From Alphaproteobacteria bacterium (lineage in GTDB: Bacteria > Pseudomonadota > Alphaproteobacteria > Geminicoccales > Geminicoccaceae): a stretch of DNA of 58,590 bases. Positions 39,123 to 49,380 of this stretch are shown one piece after another; the first letter of the stretch is position 1, and every line of letters starts with the position of its first letter. The DNA lies in the NCBI GenBank assembly GCA_027045875.1, contig JALUAG010000039.1:1-58590 (forward strand), read 5' to 3'. The position numbers were made by a program, and so were the translations under genes. The notes under the pieces are model-generated. The model ran no database searches, was not told the DNA's origin, and saw only the letters and a program-made list of their open reading frames with translations.

Positions 39123-40145
39123 TCAGGCCGGGCCGCGCTGCCGTCCGAGGCGCCGCTGCAGCTCCCGCTCCCAGCGCCAGGCCGAGGCGACGATCTCCTG
39201 CAGATCGTCGTGGCGCGCCCGCCAGCCGAGCTCGGCGCGGATGCGCTCGTTGGCGGCGACCAGCACCGGCGGATCGCCCGGACGGCGCGGCCCCTCGGTC
39301 ACCGGAAAGGACACGCCCGTCACGCGGCGTACGGTCTCCAGCACCTCGCGCACGCTGTAGCCGTGTCCGTAGCCGCAGTTGGCGACCAGCGCCCCGCCGC
39401 CGTCGAGCAGATGGCGCAGCGCCAAGAGATGGGCGGCCGCCAGATCCTCGACATGCACGTAGTCGCGGATGCAGGTGCCGTCCGGGGTGGGATAGTCGGT
39501 GCCGTTGATGCGCATGCCCGGCCGCAGCCCGAGGGCGGTCTCGCAGGCGACCTTGATGAGATGGCTGTTGTCCGGCGTGGCCTCGCCGATACGGGCCTCG
39601 CGGTCGGCGCCGGCGACGTTGAAGTAGCGCAGGATGGCGTAGCGCAGATCGCAGGCGGCGGCGATGTCGCGAAGAGCGCGTTCGGCCATCAGCTTGGAGG
39701 CGCCGTAGGGGTTGATGGGCTCGAGCGGTGCCGTCTCGGGGATCAGCTCCATCGCGGGCTGGCCGTACACCGCGGCGGTGGAGGACTGCACCACATGGCG
39801 CACCCCGTGGCGTGCGCAGAGATCGAACAGGCGAAAGGCGTTGGCCGCGTTGTTCCGATAGTAGCGGGCGGGCTCGCGCACGGATTCGCCGACCCAGATG
39901 TTGGCGGCGCAGTGGATCACGGCGTCGAACCGGCCTTCCGCCAGGAGCTCCGAGAGCAGCGGCTCGTCCTCGAGGTCACCCACCACGAGCGGGGCGTCGA
40001 GCACCGCCCAGGGGTGCCCCGTGGACAGGTTGTCGAACACCACCACGTCCGAGCCGGCCTCGCGCAGCGCGAGGGCGATGTGGCTGCCGACATAGCCGGC
40101 ACCGCCGGTCACCAGAACCTTCACCTTGCGGAGATCGGATACCAC
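39123..40145 (-). CDS. galE: UDP-glucose 4-epimerase
   Basis: 340 residues, extended SDR fold: NAD-binding GGAGYVGSH near the N-terminus, SSTAAVYG with the catalytic Ser, and the YGASK Tyr/Lys pair, then RYFNVAGAD and GTCIRDYVHVEDLA typical of GalE. It interconverts UDP-glucose and UDP-galactose and supplies sugars for envelope polysaccharides. The GTG at 40145 is chosen for a GGAG six bases upstream. It stands alone on the minus strand, with 173 bases of apparently empty sequence before the channel gene. Confidence 0.93.
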   Translation of the reverse strand: MVSDLRKVKVLVTGGAGYVGSHIALALREAGSDVVVFDNLSTGHPWAVLDAPLVVGDLEDEPLLSELLAEGRFDAVIHCAANIWVGESVREPARYYRNNAANAFRLFDLCARHGVRHVVQSSTAAVYGQPAMELIPETAPLEPINPYGASKLMAERALRDIAAACDLRYAILRYFNVAGADREARIGEATPDNSHLIKVACETALGLRPGMRINGTDYPTPDGTCIRDYVHVEDLAAAHLLALRHLLDGGGALVANCGYGHGYSVREVLETVRRVTGVSFPVTEGPRRPGDPPVLVAANERIRAELGWRARHDDLQEIVASAWRWERELQRRLGRQRGPA

Positions 40146-40250
40146 GGCTGTCTCCGGTCTGGGGCGTCGGGGCTCCCGCGCGATCGACCATCGCACGGCG
40201 GAGTTAAGGGAAGGTTGCGTTCGTGACGGACGGCGGTCGTCACGGCGCCG

Positions 40251-41063
40251 TCATTCCTCGGCGGCGGTGCTGAGGAAGCGGATGTCGGTGCCTTCCAGGA
40301 CGAGGCAGGTCAGCACACCGGTCGCGTAGGCGCCGGTGTCGATGCCGATGCGGTTGCGGCGGAGCTGGGGTTCCTCGCCGATGGTGTGCCCGTGGACGAC
40401 GATCTTGCCGTTGTCCCCGGTCCAACTCAGGAAAGGCTCCCGGATCCAGTAGAGGTCCTCTTCCCGCTGCTGTTCGAGAGGCACGCCGGGCCGGATGCCG
40501 GCGTGGCAGAAGAAGTAGTCGCCCAGACCGAAAGCCGTCTCCAGCCGGTCGAGCAGCGCCAGATGGCCGGGCGGAACACGGGCCATCAGCCGCTCCAGCG
40601 CCTTGGCGAGGCGCTGGCCGGGGGCGAGCTTGGGATCGAGGGGGATGCCGTAGCTGAGGAGGGTCGCGTCGCCGCCGAACTGCAGCCAGCTCTCCCCGAC
40701 CGCTTCCCCCTCGAGGAAAAGGCGGAACCAGAGATCGTGGTTGCCGCGCAGCAGGACGCGGGGAATGCCTTCCAGGATCTCGTTGCGAATCAGATGGTCG
40801 AGTACCTGTCGGCTGGCGATGCCGCGGTCCACGTAGTCGCCGAGGTAGACGACGACGGGGCGCAGGAGGCGACGGGAACGCGCGAGATCCTCGGCGACCG
40901 CCAGTTCGATCCGCCGCAGCAGGTCGTGCCGCCCGTGTATGTCACCGACCGCGTAGATCCGCACCCCGTCGGGCAGGCGCGGCGGCCGACCGTCGATCAG
41001 CGGTCGTTCGCTCGAAGGGCCGTGGGAACGGGCGAGCAGGCGGCTGAGCAGCGTCCACCTCAC
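40251..41063 (-). CDS. PPP-type serine/threonine or bis(5'-nucleosyl)-tetraphosphate phosphatase
   Basis: 270 residues with the full set of metallophosphoesterase motifs: GDIHG, GDYVDRG, RGNHD, then FCHAGIRPG and VVHGHT (metal-binding histidines). It resembles bacterial PrpA/PrpB-like phosphatases. Target unknown. Start is uncertain: the GTG at 41063 gives a short N-terminus (RWTLLSRLLAR); the ATG at 41117 adds a Cys/Arg-rich leader, and neither has a good ribosome site. It is divergent from the outer-membrane protein gene, with a 275-base gap in which no clear operator was found. Confidence 0.85.
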   Translation of the reverse strand: MRWTLLSRLLARSHGPSSERPLIDGRPPRLPDGVRIYAVGDIHGRHDLLRRIELAVAEDLARSRRLLRPVVVYLGDYVDRGIASRQVLDHLIRNEILEGIPRVLLRGNHDLWFRLFLEGEAVGESWLQFGGDATLLSYGIPLDPKLAPGQRLAKALERLMARVPPGHLALLDRLETAFGLGDYFFCHAGIRPGVPLEQQREEDLYWIREPFLSWTGDNGKIVVHGHTIGEEPQLRRNRIGIDTGAYATGVLTCLVLEGTDIRFLSTAAEE

Positions 41064-41338
41064 GAACTCGTGCGCGATGCCGGCACGACACCGACATCTG
41101 TTGCAACGGCGCGACATATAGGGCGGAAAGTGGGCCGCTGTTAAGGGGAGGGTGGCGTCGCGGCGCGCAATCGGTTGTCTTTCGGGGAGGGCCTGCGAGA
41201 GGGACGATGCGCGGTATGCCCGGTTGCCGGCTGTCCGGTGTGGAGCTGGCCGTCGCCTGATGTTCTTTTGGGTGATGCGGTGATCGCACTGGTGTTTCAG
41301 ACAAGCGGTTCGACGAGACGGCAAGCGGAGAGACGGTC

Positions 41339-42589
41339 ATGAGGACGTGGGTGCTGGCTTCGACCATGTTGGCAACCGGTCTGCTGCTGCTACCGGACGT
41401 TCTCCGGGCACAGCAGGCGCCGAGCCCCAACGTCACGGTGCAGGAACGCCCCAGGCCTCGCTACGATCCGCTCGGCATCCGGGCGGGCAGCTACCTGATC
41501 TTTCCTTCGGTGCGGGTCGAGGGGACGTACGACAGTAACGTCTTCGCGACGCCCAACGACGAGGACGACGATTTCGGGGTCATCGTCTCGCCGCGCATCA
41601 ACGCGCGGTCGCAGTTCGCGCGCCACCGTCTGGATCTCTCCGCGTTCGCCGAGATCGGGCGCTACAAGGAGTTCTCCAGGAACAACTACGAGGATTTCGG
41701 GGTCGCGGCCACGGGCGTGCTCGACATCACCCGCCGCCAGAACCTGCGCCTGCGCCTCAGCGCGGCGCGCCAGCACGAGACCCGTGCCGAGCCCGACGCC
41801 GTCGGACGCGGCGACGATGTCACGAAATACTGGAACCTGCTGGCCGACCTCGCGTACCGCGTGAACTTCAACCGCGTCTTCGTCCAGCCGCAGGCCGGCG
41901 TGCGGCGGCTCGACTACGAGGATACGGGCAACATCAATCAGGACGATCGCGACCGTAACGTGTACCAGGTCGGTCTCCGGGCGGGCTACGCGGTGTCGCC
42001 GCGGTTCAACGTGTTCGGCCAGGGGATGTACAACGTCCGCCGCTACGACGAGACGCCGGACGATGCCGGTGATGATCGCGATTCCGACGGCTACACTCTC
42101 AGCCTCGGCACGGAGATCGACATTACCGGGATCATCTTCGGCGAGATCCAGCTCGGCTATTCGAAGCAGAACTACGACGACAACGATCTCGACGACGTGC
42201 AGGGGTTCGGTGGCAGCGGCAGGCTCACCTGGAACGTGACGCCGCTCACCACCATCATCGGCGAGATCGTGGGCGAGGTGCGTGAGACCACGGTCGTCTA
42301 CCAGGGCGACGAGGCGAGCGCCGCCAAGCACACGGAGATCGGCGTCGACGTCACCCACGAGCTGCGTCGCAACGTCCTGCTGAACGGCAACGCCCGCTAT
42401 CTGCGGGACGATTTCGAGGGCACGGACCGGGTCGACGACATCTTCCGGGTGGGCGCCGGGGTGACCTACCTGCTCAACCGGAATCTCTCGATCGACGCAC
42501 GCTACCGCTTCGACACCCGCAAGTCGGACGACAACGATGCCGAGTTCGACCGTCATCAGGTGTTCGTCGGCATCGTGGCCAAGCTCTGA
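41339..42589 (+). CDS. Outer-membrane beta-barrel protein (BBP2_2-like)
   Basis: 416 residues: signal peptide (about 1-24, LLLLPDVLRAQ) and a barrel of alternating strands with acidic loops (PNDEDDDFG, DNDLDDVQ). Strand-like segments such as RLRLSAARQHETRAE and YTLSLGTEIDI repeat to the C-terminal VFVGIVAKL. Proteins of this type often sit beside exopolysaccharide export genes, and here the next gene is a Wza-like lipoprotein. A role as outer-membrane conduit or surface component is inferred. Ribosome site GGAGAG before the ATG. Confidence 0.78.
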   Translation: MRTWVLASTMLATGLLLLPDVLRAQQAPSPNVTVQERPRPRYDPLGIRAGSYLIFPSVRVEGTYDSNVFATPNDEDDDFGVIVSPRINARSQFARHRLDLSAFAEIGRYKEFSRNNYEDFGVAATGVLDITRRQNLRLRLSAARQHETRAEPDAVGRGDDVTKYWNLLADLAYRVNFNRVFVQPQAGVRRLDYEDTGNINQDDRDRNVYQVGLRAGYAVSPRFNVFGQGMYNVRRYDETPDDAGDDRDSDGYTLSLGTEIDITGIIFGEIQLGYSKQNYDDNDLDDVQGFGGSGRLTWNVTPLTTIIGEIVGEVRETTVVYQGDEASAAKHTEIGVDVTHELRRNVLLNGNARYLRDDFEGTDRVDDIFRVGAGVTYLLNRNLSIDARYRFDTRKSDDNDAEFDRHQVFVGIVAKL

Positions 42590-42740
42590 CCTGCGGTCGG
42601 GTACCGGATGGCGGACGAACCGCCGAGGCCTTGCCCCGGCGGTGGCTCGCGCTTAGCTAATCCATCGAGCCGCCGTCGCGCGCGGGGGCGCGTCGCGGCG
42701 CTCGTGGTGGGCGGTTGGAGCGGAGTTCGGAGCGTTGCGG

Positions 42741-43340
42741 ATGCGGAACCAAGGCCTGCGCAGATACACCATCCTGTTCCTGTTCGGCGTCCTGCTGGTG
42801 CTGACGGCCTGCGGCGGACAGCGGTACGCCACCGGAACGCTGCCCGAGATCGGCTCGCCGGAGGCCGCCGTGGAACTTCCCGAGGTCCCCTACCGGCTGG
42901 GCCCGGGTGACCGCATCCGGGTGGTGGTGTTCCGGCACGAGGATCTCTCCGGCGAGTTCCAGCTCGACGGTTCCGGCAGCTTCTCGATGCCGCTCATCAA
43001 CACGGTCAACGCCAACGGTCTGACCGCGCCCGAGCTGGAGCAGGAGATCGAAAAGCGGCTCGGAGACGGTTACCTCGTCAATCCCGAGGTCAGCGTCGAG
43101 GTCCTGACCTATCGCCCGTTCTACATCCTGGGCGAGGTCAACCGGCCGGGACAGTACGAGTACGAGAGCGGCATGACGGTGCTCAATGCCGTCGCCCTCG
43201 CCGGCGGGTTCACCTACCGCGCCGATACCGACGAGATCCTGCTCCAGCGGGGCGGATCGAACGCCGAGCCGGTAATCGTGCCCGGCAACACGCGGGTGCA
43301 GCCGGGCGACATCATCACCGTACAGGAACGGTTCTTCTGA
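42741..43340 (+). CDS. Short Wza-type polysaccharide export lipoprotein
   Basis: 199 residues. Lipoprotein signal (LLVLTACGG, Cys near 24), a polysaccharide biosynthesis/export (PES) domain with YRLGPGDRIRVVVFRHEDLSGEF, and an SLBB-like domain YILGEVNRPGQYEYESGMTVLNAVALAGGFTYRA. It is much shorter than E. coli Wza (379 residues) and has no C-terminal alpha-helical barrel segment, so it would need a partner for the outer-membrane pore; the upstream barrel is a candidate. The ATG at 42741 has GGAG 8 bases upstream; the TTG at 42735 is less likely. Confidence 0.87.
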   Translation: MRNQGLRRYTILFLFGVLLVLTACGGQRYATGTLPEIGSPEAAVELPEVPYRLGPGDRIRVVVFRHEDLSGEFQLDGSGSFSMPLINTVNANGLTAPELEQEIEKRLGDGYLVNPEVSVEVLTYRPFYILGEVNRPGQYEYESGMTVLNAVALAGGFTYRADTDEILLQRGGSNAEPVIVPGNTRVQPGDIITVQERFF

Positions 43341-43479
43341 CCCCGTCCCGCGGGTCGGGTGGAGGGCGGCCACCGGCCGCCCTTCTGCGTTGGGCGGGAG
43401 CGTCCGCGACATAACCCTTGCGCGAACCGATCCGCCGCGGCCAAATGGCGCCGACGATGCGCGAGCGGCTCGGGGCGAG

Positions 43480-45432
43480 ATGACGATGGCAGCATCCTCG
43501 GCGGTGGCGGCACGGATCGCAGCCTGGCGCGAAGCCTGGAAGATCTACGGCGATCCGCGGGTGATCGCGATCCTGGCCCTGGGCTTCTCGAGCGGCCTGC
43601 CGATCATGCTGGTGGCAACGACGTTGAGCACCTGGCTCGCCGAGGCCCAGGTGAGCAAGGCCTCCATCGGCCTCTTCGCCTACGTGTTCGCGCCCTACAC
43701 CTTCAAGTTCGCCTGGGCGCCGTTCATGGACCGGCTGCCGCTGCCGCCGCTCACCACCCTCTTCGGCCGCCGTCGTGGCTGGATGCTGGCCACCCAGCTC
43801 GGCCTCATCCTCTCGATCTACGCCCTCGGCCAGACCGATCCCGCCAACGGGCTCTACTGGACGGCCCTGTGCGCGGTGCTGGTGGCCTTCTTCTCGGCCA
43901 GCCAGGACATCGTGATCGACGCCTACCGGATCGAGATCCTGCCCAAGGAGGAGCTGGGCGCCGGCGCCGGCGTGGTGGTGCTCGGCTATCGCATCGCCAT
44001 GTGGGTGGCGACCGCGGGCGCCCTCCTGATCGCCGATGCCGCCGGCTGGTCGACCGCCTACACGACGATGGCCCTTCTGGTGCTGGTGGGGGTGATCACC
44101 GTGCTGCTGGTGGACGAACCGGAGGGCTCCAGTACCGATCTCATCGAGCCCGGGGTCGAACGGGAGGAGGACCAGCTCGGCCGGGTGATCGGTGCGGGTG
44201 GACAGGCGCGCGGGGGCGCCCTCGGCGGCGCGCTGATCGCCGCCCTGGCCTATCTGCTGGTGATCGAACCGGTTTCGTTCCTGTTCGGCCTCCTCGGCCC
44301 CTACCGGGCGCCGTTCGACGGCGGCCAGTCGCTGCTGGTGGCCGCCAACGCCGCCCTCGTACTGTTCGGCATCGCCGTCGGCGGCAAGATCGTGGTCCGA
44401 GACCCGCAGGCGATGCGCTGGGTCAAGACCTATGCCCTCGTGGCGCTCGGCTGGAGCGTGTTCGAGGTGCTGTGGTACGTCCTGCTGGCCGAGCCCCCCT
44501 ATCTCGGCGAGCTCTATGCCTGGCTGGGCCTCGTGATCCTCTGGTGGCTGGCCGACGGGGTGACGGTGCTGCTGGGCGGCCGCGGATTCGAGATGGCTGC
44601 CTTCACGAGCCCGGTGTGGCTCGTGATCCTCGGGTTCTGGCTGCGCTTCTTCGCCATCGTGGCCCTCTACGGCATGCCCTATTTCAGCCGCCGGGCGGTG
44701 GCCGTTTTCGGCCTCACCCCGCTGCGGGAGGAGGCGCGCCTGCACCTCTGGATGCGCCGGGCGGTGATCGAGCCCTTCTACGACTTCTTCCGCCGTCACG
44801 GGGTGGCGGTAGCCGTGCTGGTGCTCACCCTCATCTCGGTGTTCAAGGCGAGCGACGTCATCCTCACCCTGATGGCCAATCCCTTCTACATCGAGATGGG
44901 CTTCACCAAGGCCCAGATCGCCTGGGTATCGAAGACCTTCGGGCTCTGGATGACCCTCCTGGGCGGCCTCGTCGGGGGCGCCGTCGTGTACCGGTTCGGG
45001 ATCATGCGCTCACTGGCCCTCGCGGTGGTGGTGATGGCCCTGTCCAACCTCTCCTTCCTGCTGCTGGCGGTGAGCGGAGAAGGCGGCGGCGTCGCGCTTT
45101 CGGAGTTCTGGCGGCTCGCCCTGTTCCATCTCGTGATCATCATCGAGAACCTGTCCGGGGGGCTCGGCACCGCGGTGTTCGTGGCCTATCTCTCCTCCCT
45201 CTGCAATCTCCACTACACGGCCGTCCAGTACGCGCTGCTCACCTCCTTCATGCAGCTGTTCGGCAAGTTCGTGATCGTTCCCTCGAGCGGCTTCTTCGTC
45301 GAGGCGGTCGGCTGGCAGCTCTTCTTCGTCACCTCGACCCTGTTCGCCCTGCCGGCGCTCGTTCTCATCTGGCTCCTCCGCCGCATGGGGGTCGAGGTGG
45401 AGCCGGTGCCGGCCGCCGGGGGGCAGGGTTGA
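43480..45432 (+). CDS. ampG: AmpG-like muropeptide MFS transporter, long form
   Basis: 650 residues, AmpG/MFS type with 14 or more helices: [49 protein letters not shown]-like N-terminus (the conserved start of AmpG), [16 protein letters not shown], and C-terminal [23 protein letters not shown]. It brings anhydro-muropeptides into the cytoplasm for cell-wall recycling. It is about 150 residues longer than E. coli AmpG; the extra part lies between about 220 and 400 and holds additional hydrophobic segments. Peptidoglycan D-glutamate released by recycling could feed DgcN/DgcA. Confidence 0.87.
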   Translation: MTMAASSAVAARIAAWREAWKIYGDPRVIAILALGFSSGLPIMLVATTLSTWLAEAQVSKASIGLFAYVFAPYTFKFAWAPFMDRLPLPPLTTLFGRRRGWMLATQLGLILSIYALGQTDPANGLYWTALCAVLVAFFSASQDIVIDAYRIEILPKEELGAGAGVVVLGYRIAMWVATAGALLIADAAGWSTAYTTMALLVLVGVITVLLVDEPEGSSTDLIEPGVEREEDQLGRVIGAGGQARGGALGGALIAALAYLLVIEPVSFLFGLLGPYRAPFDGGQSLLVAANAALVLFGIAVGGKIVVRDPQAMRWVKTYALVALGWSVFEVLWYVLLAEPPYLGELYAWLGLVILWWLADGVTVLLGGRGFEMAAFTSPVWLVILGFWLRFFAIVALYGMPYFSRRAVAVFGLTPLREEARLHLWMRRAVIEPFYDFFRRHGVAVAVLVLTLISVFKASDVILTLMANPFYIEMGFTKAQIAWVSKTFGLWMTLLGGLVGGAVVYRFGIMRSLALAVVVMALSNLSFLLLAVSGEGGGVALSEFWRLALFHLVIIIENLSGGLGTAVFVAYLSSLCNLHYTAVQYALLTSFMQLFGKFVIVPSSGFFVEAVGWQLFFVTSTLFALPALVLIWLLRRMGVEVEPVPAAGGQG

Positions 45433-45493
45433 CCACCGAGCTTCAGATTGTTCTAAAGGAAAGGAGACGACGAATATCTCACGGGAGGAACCC

Positions 45494-46474
45494 ATGGTAA
45501 CCAGCTGGTTACGCCGTTTCGGTATCGCCGCTGCCGCCGTCGGCGCGCTCGCCATGGCGGATGCGGCCTCGGCCCAGCAGAAGTTCGTGTCCATCGGCAC
45601 GGGCGGCATCACCGGTGTCTACTACCCGACCGGCGGTGCCATCTGTCGCCTGATGAACAAGCTCCGCAAGGAGACCGGGATCCGCTGCTCGGTCGAGTCG
45701 ACCGGCGGCTCGATCTACAACATCAACGCCATCCGCGCGGGTGAACTCGAGTTCGGTGTCGCCCAGTCCGACTGGCAGTACCATGCCTACAACGGCACCT
45801 CGAAGTTCGAGGAGCAGGGGGCGTTCAAGGATCTGCGGGCGGTGTTCTCGATCCATCCGGAGCCGGTGACCATCGTCGCCCGCGACGATTCGGGGATCCG
45901 GAACATCCTCGACCTCAAGGGCAAGCGCGTGAACATCGGCAATCCGGGGTCGGGCACCCGCGGCACCTGGGAGGTCATCGAGCAGGCGCTCGGCTGGAAG
46001 CGCTCCGACCTCAAGCTCGCCGCCGAGCTGAAGTCGGCCGAGACCGGCCAGGCCCTCTGCGACAACAAGATCGACGCCTATTTCTGGCTCGTCGGCCATC
46101 CCTCGGCGCTGACGCAGGAGACCCTCGCCTCCTGCCCCTCGCATCTGGTCGACGCCCGGGCGCCGGCCCTCGACAAGCTCGTCGAGGAGCGGCCCTACTA
46201 CAGCTTCGCCACCATTCCCGGCGGCATGTACCCGGGCCAGGACGAGGACGTGCGGACCTGGGGCGTGCGCGCCACGCTGGTGACCTCGGCCAAGGTGCCG
46301 GAGGAGGTCGTCTACACGCTCGTGAAGGCGGTGTTCGACAATTTCGACGCCTTCAAGAAGCTGCATCCCGCCTTCGCGCATCTGAACGAGAAGGAGATGA
46401 TCACCGCCTCGCTGTCGGCGCCGCTGCATCCGGGCGCGGTGAAGTACTACAAGGAACGCGGCTGGATGGAGTGA
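45494..46474 (+). CDS. TAXI-family TRAP transporter solute-binding protein
   Basis: 326 residues: signal peptide (about 1-27, ending ASAQQK), then [26 protein letters not shown] and [26 protein letters not shown], the conserved TAXI pattern. It binds a small organic acid or amino acid in the periplasm for the fused TRAP permease encoded next. GGGAGG lies 5 bases before the ATG. The two genes are 194 bases apart, separated by a stem-loop. Confidence 0.94.
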   Translation: MVTSWLRRFGIAAAAVGALAMADAASAQQKFVSIGTGGITGVYYPTGGAICRLMNKLRKETGIRCSVESTGGSIYNINAIRAGELEFGVAQSDWQYHAYNGTSKFEEQGAFKDLRAVFSIHPEPVTIVARDDSGIRNILDLKGKRVNIGNPGSGTRGTWEVIEQALGWKRSDLKLAAELKSAETGQALCDNKIDAYFWLVGHPSALTQETLASCPSHLVDARAPALDKLVEERPYYSFATIPGGMYPGQDEDVRTWGVRATLVTSAKVPEEVVYTLVKAVFDNFDAFKKLHPAFAHLNEKEMITASLSAPLHPGAVKYYKERGWME

Positions 46475-46492
46475 GGCCGCCGCGCATGACGC

Positions 46493-46520
46493 CGGGAAGC
46501 CCGTTTCGGCGGGCTTCCCG
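46493..46520 (+). terminator. Stem-loop between TRAP binding protein and permease genes
   Basis: An 11-bp perfect stem (46493-46503 with 46510-46520) with the loop TTTCGG lies 18 bases after the binding-protein stop. No T-run follows, so it probably protects the upstream mRNA or terminates only part of the transcripts. The remaining 148 bases up to the permease start show no other signal. Confidence 0.5.
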
Positions 46521-46668
46521 CAGTGCGTGAACGGCCCGTGAGGGGAACCGGCCTCAGAAACCGCGGCTCACCGACACGGCACGTGCGGACCCGCCGGCGC
46601 CGATCCGCGGCGGGCGGGAGGGTGACGATCCTGCGGGAGCCCGGAGCGGGAACGGGGATGGCTCGCAG

Positions 46669-49317
46669 ATGACGGAACAGGGTACCGGACGGCGGATCGA
46701 CGCCGAGGAGCTGGCCGCCGAGGTCGATACCGGGGCACGCAACCCGACCGGCTTCGCCGGCCGGCTGCTGATCGGCCTGTGCATCGCCTGGTCCCTCTAC
46801 CAGATCTACATCGCCTCTCCGCTGCCGCCGCTGCTCCAGGAATGGGCCCGCGCGGTGGGCCTCGACATCCAGTTCTACATGGGCTCGGTGAAGACGCGCC
46901 GCATCCACCTGGCCTTCGCCCTCGTCCTCGCGGCGCTCGCCTTCCCGCTGCTGAAATCGAGCCCGCGGCGCTACATTCCCTGGTACGACTGGCTGCTGGC
47001 CGCGATCGGCATCGTCGTCACCCTCTACGCGGTGGTGTTCCAGACCGCCATCGCCGAACGCTCCGGCGTACCCATCACCGCCGATCTCTGGATCTCGGCG
47101 ATCGGCATCCTGCTCGTCCTGCTGACCACCTACCGGGCCCTCGGCCTGCCGCTGGTGATCGTCATCACGGTCTTCCTCGTCTACGTGTTCTTCGGCGACA
47201 AGGAGTTCGTGCCCGAGGTCATCCAGTGGAAGGGCGCCAGCTTCTCCAAGGCCATGTGGCATTTCTGGATGCAGGAGGAGGGGGTCTTCGGCAAGCCGCT
47301 CGAAGTGTCCACCACCCTCATCTTCCTGTTCGTCCTGTTCGGCGCCATCCTCGAGAAGGCGGGGGCCGGCGGCTATTTCATCAAGGTGGCCTTCGCCCTG
47401 CTCGGCCATCTGCGCGGCGGTCCGGCCAAGGCGGCGGTGGTGGCCTCGGGTCTTTCCGGTCTCTACTCCGGCTCCTCCATCGCCAACGTGGTGACCACCG
47501 GTACCTTCACCATTCCCCTCATGAAGCGGACCGGCTTCACCCCGGAAAAGGCGGGAGCCGTGGAGGTGGCCTCCTCCACCAACGGCCAGCTCACGCCGCC
47601 GGTCATGGGGGCGGCGGCCTTCCTGATCGCCGAGTTCACCGGCATCCCCTACTTCGAGCTCATCAAGCACGCCTTCGTGCCGGCCCTCATCTCCTACATC
47701 GCGCTCGTCTACATCGTGCATCTCGAGGCCCTCAAGCTCGGCCTCGAAGGTCTGCCCAAGCCCCACACGGGGCGCACGAAGCTTCAGTCGCTCACCCTGT
47801 TCGTGGGCGGCTTCCTCGGCACCATGATCCTGTTCCTGGCCGTCTACTACGGTCTCGGCTGGATCAAGACCGTGTTCCCCGACATGACCTTCACCACGGT
47901 GGTGCTGTTCGGCCTCGCCGCCTACCTGCTGTTGGTCTGGAAGGCGGCCCAGTACCCCGATCTCGCCGCCGACGACCCGAACGCGCCGATCACCGAGCTG
48001 CCGCGGGCGGGCGAGGTGGCCGTCACCGGCCTCTATTTCATCCTGCCGATCATCCTGCTCATCTGGCTGATCATGATCGAGCGGCTGTCGGCGGGCACCG
48101 CCGCCTACTACGCGGTGGTGGCGATGAGCTTCATCGCGCTCACCCATCATGCCCTCAAGGGCCTGTTCCGCGGCGAGGGCGACGTCGTGGCCGGCCTGCG
48201 TCGCGGCTTCGGCGACTGGGTCCAGGGGCTCGTCGCCGGTGCCCGCTCGATGATCGCCATCGCGGTAGCCACCGGTGCCGCCGGCATCATCGTCGGTACC
48301 ATCGGCCTCACCGGCGCCCATCAGGTGGTCGGGGCCTTCGTCGAGTATCTCTCCGCCGGCTCGCTGATTCTCATGCTGCTGCTGGTGGCGGTGATGAGCC
48401 TCATCCTCGGCATGGGCCTGCCGACCACCGCCAACTACATCGTCGTGTCCTCGCTGATGGCGCCGGTGATCATCACCGTGGGCGCCCAGAACGGCCTGCT
48501 GTTGCCGGCGGTGGCGGCGCACATGTTCGTCTTCTACTTCGGCATCCTCGCCGACGACACGCCGCCCGTGGGCCTCGCCGCCTTCGCCGCCGCCGCCATC
48601 TCGGGCGGCGATCCGATCAAGACCGGCATCCAGGGCTTCATGTACGACATCCGCACGGCGATCCTGCCCTTCCTGTTCGTCTTCAACACCGAGCTCTTGC
48701 TGATCGACGTCGGGCTCGCCAAGGGCATCTTCGTGTTCGTGATCGGCGTCATCGCCATGCTGCTGTTCGCGGCCGCCACCCAGCGCTACATGTTCGTGCG
48801 CCTCAGATGGTGGGAGGTGGGGGCGCTGCTGCTGATCGCCTTCACTCTCTTCCGCCCCGGCTTCTGGCTGGACCGGGTGGAACCGCCCTTCGTCGAGCAC
48901 GAGGGCATCCAGCTCGCGCGGGTGATCGAGCGCACCGGCGAGGGCCAGCTCCTGCGGGTGCGCATCGCCGGTCCCGACTTCAACAATCCCGACCGCATCC
49001 GGGGCACCACCGTCAACGTCGAGCTGCCGGCGGGAACCGATCCCCTCGACCGGCTCGCCGATGCGGGTCTGATGGTGACGATCGAGGGGGACCGGGTGAT
49101 CCTCGAGGAGCCCATGCCGGGCACCGCCTTCTTCGAGCTCGCCCAGCAGTTCGACTTCTACGCCGATGCGCCGGTGGTGGTGGCCAGGGTGTACGAGCCT
49201 GCCGAGCGCATGCCCAAGGAGGTGTTCTATATTCCGGCGCTGGCGCTCCTGGGGCTCGTGCTGGCCTCGCAGCTGATCCGCAAGCGACGGCAGGAGACGA
49301 TGGCGGCGGCCGCCTGA
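46669..49317 (+). CDS. TRAP transporter fused permease (DctQ-DctM type) with DUF3394 tail
   Basis: 882 residues. The N-terminal four-helix small subunit (about 30-180) is fused to the large DctM-type subunit (about 210-720), with GLSGLYSGSSIANVVTTGTFTIPLMKR, SSTNGQLTPPVMGAAAFL and GMGLPTTANYIV motifs. The C-terminal soluble part (about 740-860, from VEPPFVEHEGIQLARV) followed by a last helix corresponds to DUF3394. Together with the TAXI protein it imports an organic solute using an ion gradient. The substrate is unknown. Confidence 0.93.
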   Translation: MTEQGTGRRIDAEELAAEVDTGARNPTGFAGRLLIGLCIAWSLYQIYIASPLPPLLQEWARAVGLDIQFYMGSVKTRRIHLAFALVLAALAFPLLKSSPRRYIPWYDWLLAAIGIVVTLYAVVFQTAIAERSGVPITADLWISAIGILLVLLTTYRALGLPLVIVITVFLVYVFFGDKEFVPEVIQWKGASFSKAMWHFWMQEEGVFGKPLEVSTTLIFLFVLFGAILEKAGAGGYFIKVAFALLGHLRGGPAKAAVVASGLSGLYSGSSIANVVTTGTFTIPLMKRTGFTPEKAGAVEVASSTNGQLTPPVMGAAAFLIAEFTGIPYFELIKHAFVPALISYIALVYIVHLEALKLGLEGLPKPHTGRTKLQSLTLFVGGFLGTMILFLAVYYGLGWIKTVFPDMTFTTVVLFGLAAYLLLVWKAAQYPDLAADDPNAPITELPRAGEVAVTGLYFILPIILLIWLIMIERLSAGTAAYYAVVAMSFIALTHHALKGLFRGEGDVVAGLRRGFGDWVQGLVAGARSMIAIAVATGAAGIIVGTIGLTGAHQVVGAFVEYLSAGSLILMLLLVAVMSLILGMGLPTTANYIVVSSLMAPVIITVGAQNGLLLPAVAAHMFVFYFGILADDTPPVGLAAFAAAAISGGDPIKTGIQGFMYDIRTAILPFLFVFNTELLLIDVGLAKGIFVFVIGVIAMLLFAAATQRYMFVRLRWWEVGALLLIAFTLFRPGFWLDRVEPPFVEHEGIQLARVIERTGEGQLLRVRIAGPDFNNPDRIRGTTVNVELPAGTDPLDRLADAGLMVTIEGDRVILEEPMPGTAFFELAQQFDFYADAPVVVARVYEPAERMPKEVFYIPALALLGLVLASQLIRKRRQETMAAAA

Positions 49318-49380
49318 CCGTGGTCGGAACGCGCGCGGGCCGGCCGACCGACGGTGCGGCCTCGCCAACGGAGTAGGGTG

